From Streptomyces melanogenes (GTDB lineage Bacteria > Actinomycetota > Actinomycetes > Streptomycetales > Streptomycetaceae): a DNA stretch of 64,000 nucleotides. The stretch is taken from NCBI RefSeq assembly GCF_014649795.1, contig NZ_BMTS01000013.1, positions 62,001-126,000 on the forward strand. The letters run 5' to 3'. The stretch's first letter is position 1, and each line of letters begins with the position of its first letter. The notes under the pieces are model-generated. The model saw only the letters and a list, made by a program, of their open reading frames with translations. It ran no database searches and had not been told where the DNA came from. A program made the translations under genes and the position numbers. Shown piece after piece: positions 8,323 through 16,337 of the stretch.

Positions 8323-9228
8323 TCAGCGGCCGGAGCCCGGAAGGCCGTCCGGGAGGCCCAAGAGCCGGGCGCCGTTGCCGTGGCAGACGCCCCGCAGCCA
8401 GTCGTCGCCGAGCCCGAGCCGTTCGAGCGCTTCGAGCTGGTGGAGGTAGCCGTACGGGATGTTGGGGAAGTCCGACCCGAGCAGCACCCGGTCGCCGAGG
8501 TCGCGCAGCCGGGGCAGCGCGTCCTTCGGGAAGGGCGCGAACCGCTCGCTGAAGTCGGTGAACGCCATGGTCGTATCGAGCATGACCCCCTCGTACGCGT
8601 CGGCGAGCGCCATGAAGTCGACGTACTCCGGCATCCCCAGGTGCGCCACGATCAGCCGCAGCCGGGGGTGCCGGGCCAGGAGGCGCCCGATGGGCTCGGG
8701 CCCGGTGTGCTTGCCGGGCGCGGGCCCGGAGCCGCAGTGGACGACGACGGGCACGGCGGCCTCGGCGAGCGCGCCCCACACGGCGTCCAGGAGGGGGTCG
8801 TTGGGGTCGTAACCCCCCACCTGGACGTGCGCCTTGAAGACCCGCGCCCCGGCGTCGAGCGCCTCCCCGACGTACGCGCCCGCGCCCTCCTCCGGGAAGA
8901 AGGTGGCGGTGTGCAGACAGCCGGGGGTGCGGCGCGCGAAGTCGACGGCCCACCCGTTGAGCCACCGCGCCATGTCCGCCTTGTGCGGGTACAGCATCGC
9001 GGTGAAGGCGGTCACGCCGAACTCGGCGAGCAGCTCGATGCGCCGCTCCTCCTCCTCGCGGTACGCGATGGGCCACTCCACTCCGGTGAGCGGCCCGGCC
9101 GAGTCGAAGTACGCCCAGACCTTCTTCAGGACGCGGTCGGGCATGAAGTGCGTGTGCACGTCGACGAGCCCGGGCAGCCCGAGGCGGGCCCAGAAGGCCC
9201 GCACGAGCTCGGCCTCAGCGGTCGACAC
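8323..9228 (-). CDS. Amidohydrolase-2 family metal-dependent hydrolase
   Basis: 301-residue TIM-barrel metal hydrolase or decarboxylase of the ACMSD/amidohydrolase-2 group. The first metal motif is LVDVHTHFMP. Later ligands are likely in VVVHCGSG, IVAHLGMPEY and LLGSDFPNIPYG. The GTG start at 9228 lies 14 bp inside the end of the upstream ABM-domain gene, so the two are cotranscribed. The substrate cannot be deduced. Confidence 0.85.
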   Translation of the reverse strand: MSTAEAELVRAFWARLGLPGLVDVHTHFMPDRVLKKVWAYFDSAGPLTGVEWPIAYREEEERRIELLAEFGVTAFTAMLYPHKADMARWLNGWAVDFARRTPGCLHTATFFPEEGAGAYVGEALDAGARVFKAHVQVGGYDPNDPLLDAVWGALAEAAVPVVVHCGSGPAPGKHTGPEPIGRLLARHPRLRLIVAHLGMPEYVDFMALADAYEGVMLDTTMAFTDFSERFAPFPKDALPRLRDLGDRVLLGSDFPNIPYGYLHQLEALERLGLGDDWLRGVCHGNGARLLGLPDGLPGSGR

Positions 9229-9613
9229 TGCCCTGGCCGCCCTTGCTCTGGCCGTCCTTGTCCTGGCCGTCCTTGTCGGCCGCGCGCTGGAAGCTGTAGC
9301 TCCGCTCGACCTTGGCGACGTGGACGCTGTAGCTCTCGTACCACTCGGCGCGGCCGCGCTTCTGCGCGCTCTGGTGCTCCAGGCGGGAGCGCCAGGCGGC
9401 GATGGCGTCCTCGTCGCGGAAGTACCCGACGGTGATGCCGAGGCCGCCCGGGGTGCGGGCGCTCTCGTATCCGAGGTAGCCCGGTATCTCCTCGACGAGC
9501 TGCTTCATGAGGTCGGCGGTCTCGCCGTACCCCCGGTCGCCTTCGGTGCGCAGGGAGGTGAACACGACGGCGTAGTAAGGCGGTTCAATACCGGCCACAA
9601 GGTGATCGCTCAT
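9215..9613 (-). CDS. ABM-domain (antibiotic biosynthesis monooxygenase-like) protein
   Basis: 132-residue dimeric ferredoxin-like-fold protein. The sequence has the ABM pattern of an N-terminal strand (YYAVVFTSL), a central helix and the signature LGITVGYFRDEDAIAAWR. Members act as small cofactor-free monooxygenases, heme-related enzymes or stress proteins. A charged DKDGQ/SKGGQ tail of about 20 residues follows the domain. ATG at 9613 follows GGAGGG; a GTG three codons upstream is unlikely. The 14-bp overlap with the amidohydrolase suggests linked function, perhaps oxidation followed by ring or side-chain hydrolysis, but that is inference. Confidence 0.8.
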   Translation of the reverse strand: MSDHLVAGIEPPYYAVVFTSLRTEGDRGYGETADLMKQLVEEIPGYLGYESARTPGGLGITVGYFRDEDAIAAWRSRLEHQSAQKRGRAEWYESYSVHVAKVERSYSFQRAADKDGQDKDGQSKGGQGSVDR

Positions 9614-9663
9614 GCGCCCCACCCTCCGCTGTCATCGGTGAACGTGTCCATACCCCTTACTCG

Positions 9664-9704
9664 AAGGGATCCAAAGGGGATCCAAGTCTTGACCAAAGGG
9701 ATCC
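9664..9704. repeat. Three AAGGGATCC-type direct repeats
   Basis: AAGGGATCC (9664-9672), AAAGGGGATCC (9673-9683) and AAAGGGATCC (9695-9704) lie upstream of the ABM gene. A TTGACC between the second and third copies could be part of a plus-strand promoter. They look like reiterated protein-binding sites. Confidence 0.4.
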
Positions 9705-9735
9705 CCGGAGGGTTCCGAGGGCCTCCCTTTCGGGT

Positions 9736-10611
9736 TCAGAAGAGCTGATCCTGCACGTCAGGAGGCCGCAGTGCCCGCACGGGCACGGTGCTCCCCCCGC
9801 CGGCGGGCGCGGCCCCGAGCCCCCACCCGCTCATGAGCCGCGTGTCCAGGACCACGACGCGCCCCTCCGCCTCCAGATGCAGATCGGGCCCGGCGGCGGC
9901 GAGAACGCGCCCGCCGACGACCCCGTCGGGCGCCAGCTCGCGCACCACCCCGTGCGCGGGCACGAGCCCGTCGAGCCCGAACAGCCGCCCGTGGTCGACG
10001 ACCCGGCACGCCACGGCCTCCAAGGACTCGGGCCACCCGCCGAGCCTGACGGACCGCGCGTGCATGTCCCGTATCTCGTCGGCGCGCGCATCGGGTCCGG
10101 GAAGCGTGGCCCGCACGACCCTCTTCTGCTCGTACGAGACGCGGTCGGGCACCCCCAGCGCGGCCCGCAGCAGCTCCTCGCACCGCCGGGCGGCCATCAG
10201 CGGCCCGCGCCCCAGCCAGGAGAAGCAGACGGCCCCCTGCTCCCTCAGCCGCGCGCCCTCGCGCTCCTCGGCGGTGATCCCGACCTTGACGAGCCCCGGC
10301 CCGAACCACGCCAGATAGACGCGATAGACCCGGGGGTCGTCGGGCACCCCGTCGGCGGCGACGGAATGCACCCGATCGAGCCGGGCGCACTCACCGCACC
10401 GCGCCTGAGCACTCCCCCGCGCCACGACCACGTCCCCGGGGCAGGCGTTCCCCCGCGCCCCCACGCATCTCCGCTCCCCCACGACCCGGAACCCGACGTC
10501 ACCCCCGAAGCCGATCCGGCTGACCCGCCGCTCCCCGCGTTCCCCCACCCACACCAGCCCAGGTCCGTCCTCCCCCCACCGAACCCCACCACTGCGCCAC
10601 ACCCCAGCCAT
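9736..10611 (-). CDS. DUF2797 family protein
   Basis: 291-residue protein of unknown function. The N-terminal third has paired cysteines (RCVGARGNACPG and QARCGECARLDR) that could bind zinc. The centre, VYRVYLAWFGPGLVKVGITA followed by conserved Arg, resembles the strand-loop pattern of GIY-YIG nucleases; that resemblance is my inference. ATG at 10611 has no Shine-Dalgarno sequence, and TACCGT lies 7 nt upstream, which would suit a leaderless mRNA. The longer upstream frame runs through a tRNA gene and is not real. Confidence 0.75.
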   Translation of the reverse strand: MAGVWRSGGVRWGEDGPGLVWVGERGERRVSRIGFGGDVGFRVVGERRCVGARGNACPGDVVVARGSAQARCGECARLDRVHSVAADGVPDDPRVYRVYLAWFGPGLVKVGITAEEREGARLREQGAVCFSWLGRGPLMAARRCEELLRAALGVPDRVSYEQKRVVRATLPGPDARADEIRDMHARSVRLGGWPESLEAVACRVVDHGRLFGLDGLVPAHGVVRELAPDGVVGGRVLAAAGPDLHLEAEGRVVVLDTRLMSGWGLGAAPAGGGSTVPVRALRPPDVQDQLF

Positions 10612-10663
10612 GTCTACGACGGTAGCGGGGGCCACTGACAACGGGCCGGGGCCGGACATACGA

Positions 10664-10697
10664 GAAAGGCCCCCCGGATCTCTCCGGGGGGCCTTTC
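10664..10697 (-). terminator. Terminator hairpin of tRNA-Arg
   Basis: A perfect 15-bp stem, GAAAGGCCCCCCGGA with its complement, and a TCTC loop begins 6 nt after the tRNA 3' end. It is the expected processing and termination structure for the tRNA transcript. Confidence 0.8.
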
Positions 10698-10702
10698 GGC
10701 TG

Positions 10703-10775
10703 TGCACTCGGCAGGATTCGAACCTGCAACCTTCTGATCCGTAGTCAGATGCTCTATCCGTTAAGCTACGAGTGC
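10703..10775 (-). tRNA. tRNA-Arg (anticodon ACG)
   Basis: 73-nt cloverleaf on the minus strand. The acceptor arms are GCACTCG and CGAGTGC, the anticodon loop is CTACGGA (anticodon ACG, read as ICG for CGN codons), and the T-loop is GGTTCGAATCC. The 3' CCA is not encoded. A hairpin terminator follows directly. Confidence 0.97.
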
Positions 10776-11075
10776 TTGTTGCGTTGCTTCCCGGTTTTTT
10801 TCTTCCCGGTCGGCGTTGCGGGAACAACATTACATGACCTGCGCCGTGACGCGAAATCCATTGCCCACACCCCTCCTGACCTGCGAAAACGCCCCTGCGG
10901 GGGCTGGGACGGGGGAGAGGGGCCGACGAGCGCGATGTGCCCGTAACAGGGGAAATGTGACCGGGGTCACCGGATCGGCGCCCTAGGGCCCACCCATGAG
11001 GGACCCATGAGGGCCGCACCCGCCCGGAAACGGCCGAAGCCCCGGCCGTGGGGCCGGGGCTTCGGGTTCAGCTGG
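10776..11075. other. Intergenic region between tRNA-Arg and tRNA-Ser
   Basis: This 300-bp spacer holds the tRNA-Arg promoter (TAATGT is a possible minus-strand -10 box near 10840) and the tRNA-Ser terminator. It also contains a CRP-like dyad TGTGA-N6-TCACC at 10956-10971. I see no credible coding sequence; the small frame overlapping tRNA-Arg is an artefact. Confidence 0.6.
11034..11065 (-). terminator. Terminator hairpin of tRNA-Ser(GCT)
   Basis: Perfect 14-bp stem (11034-11047 with 11052-11065) and a GTGG loop starting 10 nt after the tRNA 3' end. It lacks a long U-tract. Confidence 0.75.
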
Positions 11076-11166
11076 CGGAGGCGGAGGGATTTGAACCCTC
11101 GATGGGCTTTAAGACCCAAACCGCATTAGCAGTGCGGCGCCATAGACCGGACTAGGCGACGCCTCC
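11076..11166 (-). tRNA. tRNA-Ser (anticodon GCT)
   Basis: 91-nt tRNA with acceptor arm GGAGGCG/CGCCTCC, anticodon stem CCGCA, loop CTGCTAA (anticodon GCU for AGC/AGU), a long class II variable arm and T-arm GGGTTCAAATCCC. The long variable arm confirms serine identity. CCA is not encoded. Confidence 0.97.
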
Positions 11167-11416
11167 AGCACAACCCCCCGCGTGCGCGAGTGGTGCGTGC
11201 AGATGATGACACAGCCTTGCTCCGCGTCACCAATCGCACCCCACGGTACTAGGCAGGTGGGGGCCAGGGCAAAGCGTTAGGCGACCCATGATTCGCGGGC
11301 TCCTGGGGCGGCCCCCGAGCCCGTGCGCAACGCCCGGCGCCCCCGCGCGTTAGGCAGGGCGAAACCGTTCACCCCGGTGGGGCCGGACCCACCTCGTCCA
11401 CCCCGTGGAGCCCCGC

Positions 11417-11866
11417 ATGCTGCGTCGCCTCGTCGTCACCGCGCTCGCCACCACCGCCACGGCCGCGCTCGCCGCCTCGCCCACGGCCTTAGCCGCCCCC
11501 CTGCCGCTGCCCTCGCTCCCCCTCCTCGACAGCGGCGGCGGCAACCGCGACCACCTCACGGTCACCGTCGCGCACAACGGCGAGACCGACGGCACGTACG
11601 AGCTGGAGTGCCACCCGGCGGGCGGCAACCACCCGCAGATCCTCCAGGCGTGCGACCGGCTCGACAAGCTCACCACCTGGGGCAAGGACCCGTTCGCGCC
11701 CGTCTCGTCGAGGGCCACGTGCACGATGATCTACGGCGGCGACTCCACCGCCCGCGTCACCGGCACCTGGGCCGGCCGGCCCGTCGACGCCACGTACAAC
11801 CGGCACGACGGCTGCGAGATGGCGCGGTGGGACGCGTTCGTGCCGGTCCTCCCCGGAGCCCGGTGA
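11417..11866 (+). CDS. Streptomyces subtilisin inhibitor (SSI)-family secreted protease inhibitor
   Basis: 149-residue exported protein with a Sec signal peptide ending near the ALAAP region. The mature domain has the four SSI cysteines (ELECHP, QACDRL, ATCTMIY, DGCEM), expected to form two disulfides, and the conserved VTGTWAGRPVDATY. By alignment with SSI the reactive-site loop is CTMIY, giving Met at P1, which suits subtilisin-like proteases. ATG at 11417 follows GTGGAG. Codon 25 (11489-11491) is TTA, so translation should need the bldA tRNA. SSI homologues are known to be developmentally controlled in Streptomyces. It stands alone between tRNA-Ser and a large regulator gene. Confidence 0.93.
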   Translation: MLRRLVVTALATTATAALAASPTALAAPLPLPSLPLLDSGGGNRDHLTVTVAHNGETDGTYELECHPAGGNHPQILQACDRLDKLTTWGKDPFAPVSSRATCTMIYGGDSTARVTGTWAGRPVDATYNRHDGCEMARWDAFVPVLPGAR

Positions 11867-12120
11867 GTGTCCGGTGAAGGTTCGGTGAGGGCTGGGACGG
11901 CCACGCGGTGAGCGCGCCGACGGGGCGCCCGAAGCACGCGGCCCCGGCAGGGGCGCCGGGTGCGCCCCACCCCGTCGGCGCAATCTCCCGGCATACGCCG
12001 TGGTCACAGAACATTGGTGAGAGCTCCCCCTCATCCGCCGCCGCTCGCACATCCCCTGCCTTTAGACTCCCTCCCAGTGACAGGCCGCAAGGTGCAGTGG
12101 TTCAGGGAGGAAGCGTCGTC

Positions 12121-15100
12121 GTGAGCAGCAGGCCATCCCGAGGCGCTGCTCGCCTCGCAGCCATACTTGACGCCCTTCCGGACGGGCTGGTGCTCGTCAA
12201 CTGCAACGGCACGGTCGTCAACGCGAACACCATCGCCCTGGAGATGTTCGAGTCCCCGGGGACCGGGCTCGTGGGGCGGGGCGTGCTCGACCTGCTGCCC
12301 TCCTTCGACTCCAAGCTCATCCCCGGCTCGATGCGCCGCCCCGACACCGAGGACGAGCAGGGCCGCACCAAGCCGACCCGGATGGTGGCCCGGCGCACCG
12401 ACGGCAGCGAGTTCCCCGTCGAGGTGACCAGCGCCAACCTGGAGGACGGCCGCGACGCGTACGCCTCGCCGTCCTCCTCCTACGGAAGCGGCGCCGCGCA
12501 CTACTCCGGCGACGAACTCCTCATGATCGTCGTCCGTGACCTCTCCGGAACCGTCGACACCGAGGCCGAGCTGGCCCGTTCGCAGCGGCAGACCGAGATG
12601 ATCCTGCGCGCGGCGGCGGAGGGCGTCGTCGGCACCGACACCGAGGGCCGCGTCGTCCTGGTCAACCCGGCCGCCGCACAGATCCTCGGCTACCGCGCCA
12701 GCGACCTCGGCGGCCAGGAGCTGCACCCGCTGGTGCTGCACTCGCGCGCCGACGGCGAGGCGTTCCCGTACGAGGAGAGCCCGCTCGCCGACACGCTGAA
12801 GTCCGGCCGCAAGCACCGCGTGCGCGGTCAGACGCTGTGGACGAAGAGCGGCGCGGGCGTGCCCGTCGACCTGACGACCGCGCCGGTACGGGACGGGGAC
12901 CTGCTGGTCGGCGCGGTGATGACGTTCACCGACCGCCGCCCGTACGAGGAGCAGGCCAAGAAGCACGCGGAGGTCCTGGAGCGCGAGACCTCCCGCTACG
13001 ACGCGCTGTCCGCGCGCCACCAGCAGCTGCTCTCGGTGCTCGGCGGCTCGCTGCGCGGACCGCTGGACGAGCTGCGCCGCGAGCTGTCCACGCTGGCGGC
13101 GGACGACGCGGGCCAGCTGTGGCCCGAGGCCAACCAGGTCCTGCACCATCTGGCCGCCGGATACGCCCGGATGACCACCCTCGTCGACAACGTCCTCGCC
13201 TTCCAGCGGCTCGACTCCGGTACGGAGGAGCTGAAGAAGGCGAAGGTGCTGGTCGGGACCGTGGTCGCGGCGGGCGTCGAGGGCGCCGTCGACCTGATCG
13301 GGCCCGGCCGGGCCCAGTTCGCCGTCCACGCGCCCCCGATCGAGGCCGAGATCGACCCCGCGCGGCTCTCCACGGCCCTCGCCCACCTGGTGGCGGACGT
13401 CGCGGGCGTCGACGCCACGGGCAACGCGCCGGTCGCCGCCGGCGGCTACATGGACTCCACGGTCGTCGTCGCGGCGGCGGTGCGCGGCGAGGTCGTCCGC
13501 ATCGAGGTGCGCGGGCCGTACGCCGGGGGCGACCCGGTCCACAAGCCCATCGTCCAGGGCATCGTGCGCGCCCACGGCGGTGTCCTCCAGACGGTCGAGG
13601 TGCCGGGCATGAGCGGCAGCGCGTACGTCCTGGAGGTGCCGCTGGGGGAGGGTGCGGGCTCGGTTCCGGAGCCCGCCGCGGCCGAGATCGCCGTGGTTCC
13701 CCCCCAGCAGCCGACCGGCTCGGGGCGCCGCCGCGCCCGGCGGGCCTCCACGGACGCGTTCCTGGAGAGCCCCGTCGAGGAGGAGAAGTCCCCGACCGGC
13801 CGCCGCCGGGCCCGCGCCCAGGAGGACCAGCCCATCGACCCGTCCGCCGCGTCCCCGGCGGCCCTTGAGCGCATCCCCGCCCAGCAGTCGGGCGGGAGCG
13901 AGGGCGGCGACGCGGGTTCCGGTGGGAGATCCAGCGGGAGTTCCGGCGGCATTTCCCGTACGGGGCAGGGCGGCCCGGGTTCCGGAGGAGTGCCCGGCGC
14001 CGGTCCGTCCGGCGGTGGGCCGCACGGCGATTCGGGCGGTACGCCCGGGGGCTCCCCCGGCGGCCACCCCTTCGGCCCCGGCGGCCCGTCCGGCGGGACC
14101 CCCAACGGCCCGGCCACCGGTATGCCGGGCGCCGAGGGCTCCACGGGCGGCGCGCACCCCTACGCCCCCGGCGCCGGGCCCGCAGGCCCCATCGGCGGTC
14201 CCGGAGACGGGACTTCGGGCGGCCCGGGTGCCGGGCCGTCCGGCAGCACCGGCGACTCTTCCGGCACCGGGCGGCGGCGCGGGCGGCCCAGCCCGGCCGA
14301 GGACGCCGCCGCGCCCTCCGAGGGCTCGGTCGTCACCGCCGCCGAGAGCGCCCGCCAGCCCGGCGCCGGACGGCCGGCCGCGCTGAGCGAGACCGTTCCG
14401 CCCCAGGGCATGGCGGCCGACCCGGCCGCCCCCTCGGGCCGCCGCGCCCGCCGCGCCCTGCCCGCCACCAGCGGCGAAGCCCCCACCGGTGACGTACGCA
14501 CCGCCGACGCGGAGTCCGGCGGCCGTCGGGCCCGCAGGGCTCTGGCGCCCGCCCCGGAGGCCGAGGAGGGAGCCGTACGCACCGCGTTCGCGCTCCCGCC
14601 CGCCGAGGCCGACCGCCCGGCCAGGCCCGAGGGCTTCCCCGCCAACGGCCCTTCAGGCGGCCCGACTTCCGGCCCCGCTTCCGGCCCGGCCGACGCCGAG
14701 AGGCCCCCGGCGAACGGGCCCGGCCGACCCCTCGGGCTCCCCGGAGCGGCGCCCGGCCAGGGCACCGGCATCCCCGTGGACCCGAACCGCCCCGGCGTCC
14801 CCGACCCCCACCAGCCCCTCCCGGCCCCTTCGGCCCCGGCCCACCGCCCCCTGGCGAACGGCCCCGGCCAGAGCGCCAACCCCGCCGCCCCGGCCCACCG
14901 CCCCCTGGCGAACGGGCCCGCGCAGGCCGGTCAGCCCCGCCCGGCCGCCGGTCGCGGGCGCCACGACGCCGTACGCAACGAGGCCGCCGACGAGCACACC
15001 CCGCCGCAGCCGCACCCCGTGGAGCAGCCGCCCGCGTGGGCGGTGGGCGGCGCGGTTCCGGCGAACGGGCCGGAGACGTCGGGCGGCGCCGTACCGCAGA

Positions 15101-16194
15101 CCGCCCGCCAGCCGCTGCCCGCCGAGGCGGCCCCCGCGCCCGACGACGCCTCCCAGGGCCGTTCGATCAGCGTGCGCACGCTCGGCCAGGGCGTGCCCTT
15201 CACCCAGCAGACCGCCGGTCCGTCCGGCTCGGGGCGGCGCCGCAAGCTCGGCACGCCCTCCGAGGGCGACCGCCCGGCCGGGACCACCGACGCCGAGCGC
15301 CCCGGCCCGTCCCCCACGTCGCTGCTCTCGCCCCCCTCGGAGGGCCAGGGGCGCGCGTACGCCATAGGAGCGCCCGACGAGGGCGCCGAGGGGCCCGAGC
15401 CGCTGGACGGGCCCGGAGGCGCCGTCGAGGTCGCCAACCGCCCGCACCCGCAGCCCGTCGACGACGAACTGCCGCCGGAGCCGCTCGACAACCCGCGCCG
15501 GCTGCTCGTCTGGCCCGCGCCCGACGTCTCCACCTCGCAGGCGCTGAGCGACCGCGGCTACCGGCCGGTGGTCGTGCACTCCCGCGAGGAGGTCGACGCC
15601 CAGATCGCGGCGTTCCCCGCCGCGCTCTTCGTCGACCCGCTGACCGGGCCGATCACCCGTACCGCGCTCCAGTCGCTGCGCCAGGCCGCCGTCGCCGCCG
15701 AGGTGCCGGTGCTGGTGACGGCCGGGCTCGGCCAGGCGACGCGGGAGGCGGCGTACGGCGCCGACCCCGCCGTCCTCCTCAAGGCCCTCGCGCCCCGCGA
15801 CAGCGAGCAGCACCCGCCGCGGGTCCTGCTGATCGAGGAGCACGAGGAGATCGCCCTCGCGCTGACGGCCACCCTGGAGCGGCGCGGTATGCAGGTGGCT
15901 CGCGCCGCCACCGACACCGAGGCCGTGACGCTGGCGGGCCAGATGCGGCCGAACCTGGTCGTGATGGATCTGATGCAGGTACGCCGCCGCCGCGCCGGGA
16001 TCGTCGACTGGCTGCGCGCGAACGGGCAGTTGAACCACACCCCGCTCGTCGTCTACACCTCGGCGGGCCTCAACCAGCCGGAGCTCCCGAAGCTGTCGGC
16101 GGGGGAGACGGTGCTGTTCCTGGCCGAACGCTCGACCAGCACCGAGGTCCAGGGCCGGATCGTCGACCTGCTGGCGAAGATCGGCACGAACTGA
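12121..16194 (+). CDS. Large PAS / degenerate kinase / disordered linker / receiver-like regulatory protein
   Basis: 1357 residues starting at GTG 12121, with GGGAGG 11 nt upstream. Residues about 8-160 and 165-280 are two PAS-like sensor domains (DALPDGLVLVN; AAAEGVVGTDTEG). A kinase-like region follows at about 285-510, but the H box reads LGGSLRGPLDELRRELS with no phospho-acceptor His, and the ATP-binding N and G1 boxes are not recognisable. Residues about 515-1120 are a Pro/Gly/Ala-rich disordered linker with repeated GRRR(A/G)R-type basic motifs and NGP motifs. Two tandem receiver-like domains end the protein; candidate phospho-acceptors are in ALFVDPLTGP and VVMDLMQVRRR. No TM helix is seen. 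It is probably a cytoplasmic scaffold or pseudokinase. Confidence 0.85.
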   Translation: MSSRPSRGAARLAAILDALPDGLVLVNCNGTVVNANTIALEMFESPGTGLVGRGVLDLLPSFDSKLIPGSMRRPDTEDEQGRTKPTRMVARRTDGSEFPVEVTSANLEDGRDAYASPSSSYGSGAAHYSGDELLMIVVRDLSGTVDTEAELARSQRQTEMILRAAAEGVVGTDTEGRVVLVNPAAAQILGYRASDLGGQELHPLVLHSRADGEAFPYEESPLADTLKSGRKHRVRGQTLWTKSGAGVPVDLTTAPVRDGDLLVGAVMTFTDRRPYEEQAKKHAEVLERETSRYDALSARHQQLLSVLGGSLRGPLDELRRELSTLAADDAGQLWPEANQVLHHLAAGYARMTTLVDNVLAFQRLDSGTEELKKAKVLVGTVVAAGVEGAVDLIGPGRAQFAVHAPPIEAEIDPARLSTALAHLVADVAGVDATGNAPVAAGGYMDSTVVVAAAVRGEVVRIEVRGPYAGGDPVHKPIVQGIVRAHGGVLQTVEVPGMSGSAYVLEVPLGEGAGSVPEPAAAEIAVVPPQQPTGSGRRRARRASTDAFLESPVEEEKSPTGRRRARAQEDQPIDPSAASPAALERIPAQQSGGSEGGDAGSGGRSSGSSGGISRTGQGGPGSGGVPGAGPSGGGPHGDSGGTPGGSPGGHPFGPGGPSGGTPNGPATGMPGAEGSTGGAHPYAPGAGPAGPIGGPGDGTSGGPGAGPSGSTGDSSGTGRRRGRPSPAEDAAAPSEGSVVTAAESARQPGAGRPAALSETVPPQGMAADPAAPSGRRARRALPATSGEAPTGDVRTADAESGGRRARRALAPAPEAEEGAVRTAFALPPAEADRPARPEGFPANGPSGGPTSGPASGPADAERPPANGPGRPLGLPGAAPGQGTGIPVDPNRPGVPDPHQPLPAPSAPAHRPLANGPGQSANPAAPAHRPLANGPAQAGQPRPAAGRGRHDAVRNEAADEHTPPQPHPVEQPPAWAVGGAVPANGPETSGGAVPQTARQPLPAEAAPAPDDASQGRSISVRTLGQGVPFTQQTAGPSGSGRRRKLGTPSEGDRPAGTTDAERPGPSPTSLLSPPSEGQGRAYAIGAPDEGAEGPEPLDGPGGAVEVANRPHPQPVDDELPPEPLDNPRRLLVWPAPDVSTSQALSDRGYRPVVVHSREEVDAQIAAFPAALFVDPLTGPITRTALQSLRQAAVAAEVPVLVTAGLGQATREAAYGADPAVLLKALAPRDSEQHPPRVLLIEEHEEIALALTATLERRGMQVARAATDTEAVTLAGQMRPNLVVMDLMQVRRRRAGIVDWLRANGQLNHTPLVVYTSAGLNQPELPKLSAGETVLFLAERSTSTEVQGRIVDLLAKIGTN

Positions 16195-16220
16195 GCGACG
16201 CCTCGGCCATGGCCAACGAG

Positions 16221-16266
16221 GAGTGGGCTGGGGTGTGTTTCACGTGAAACACACCCCAGCCCACTC
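16221..16266. terminator. 46-bp perfect palindrome containing parS, likely bidirectional terminator
   Basis: The arms 16221-16243 and 16244-16266 are exact reverse complements over 23 bp with no spacer. The structure lies between convergent genes, 26 nt after the large PAS protein gene and about 70 nt before the end of the acyl-CoA synthetase gene. The central 14 bp are a canonical parS. It could act as a transcription terminator in both directions as well as a ParB site. Confidence 0.7.
16237..16250. other. parS centromere site 1
   Basis: GTTTCACGTGAAAC is the exact 14-bp ParB-binding palindrome used by Streptomyces and many other bacteria. ParB nucleates here and spreads for origin segregation. 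In Streptomyces such sites cluster around oriC. Confidence 0.93.
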
Positions 16267-16276
16267 TGTCGGCCAC

Positions 16277-16290
16277 GTTTCACGTGAAAC
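16277..16290. other. parS centromere site 2
   Basis: A second exact GTTTCACGTGAAAC with its centre 40 bp from that of site 1. It is embedded in a perfect 26-bp palindrome (16271-16296) that begins GGCCACG. Close pairs allow cooperative ParB loading. Confidence 0.93.
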
Positions 16291-16337
16291 GTGGCCAACG
16301 CCGCCTCACCGGGACCGCCGCCTCAACAGGCCACGCG

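Noticed and set aside
10749..10946. 65-codon plus-strand frame beginning in tRNA-Arg
   Set aside because: It starts inside a tRNA gene and has no signal of coding.
10703..11166. Genomic island or att site at the tRNA genes
   Set aside because: No integrase, no direct repeat of a tRNA 3' end and no compositional shift were seen around any of the three tRNAs.
14000..15300. Separate gene(s) in other frames within the Pro/Gly-rich linker
   Set aside because: The alternative frames are compositional shadows; the main frame is continuous between recognisable PAS and receiver-like domains.
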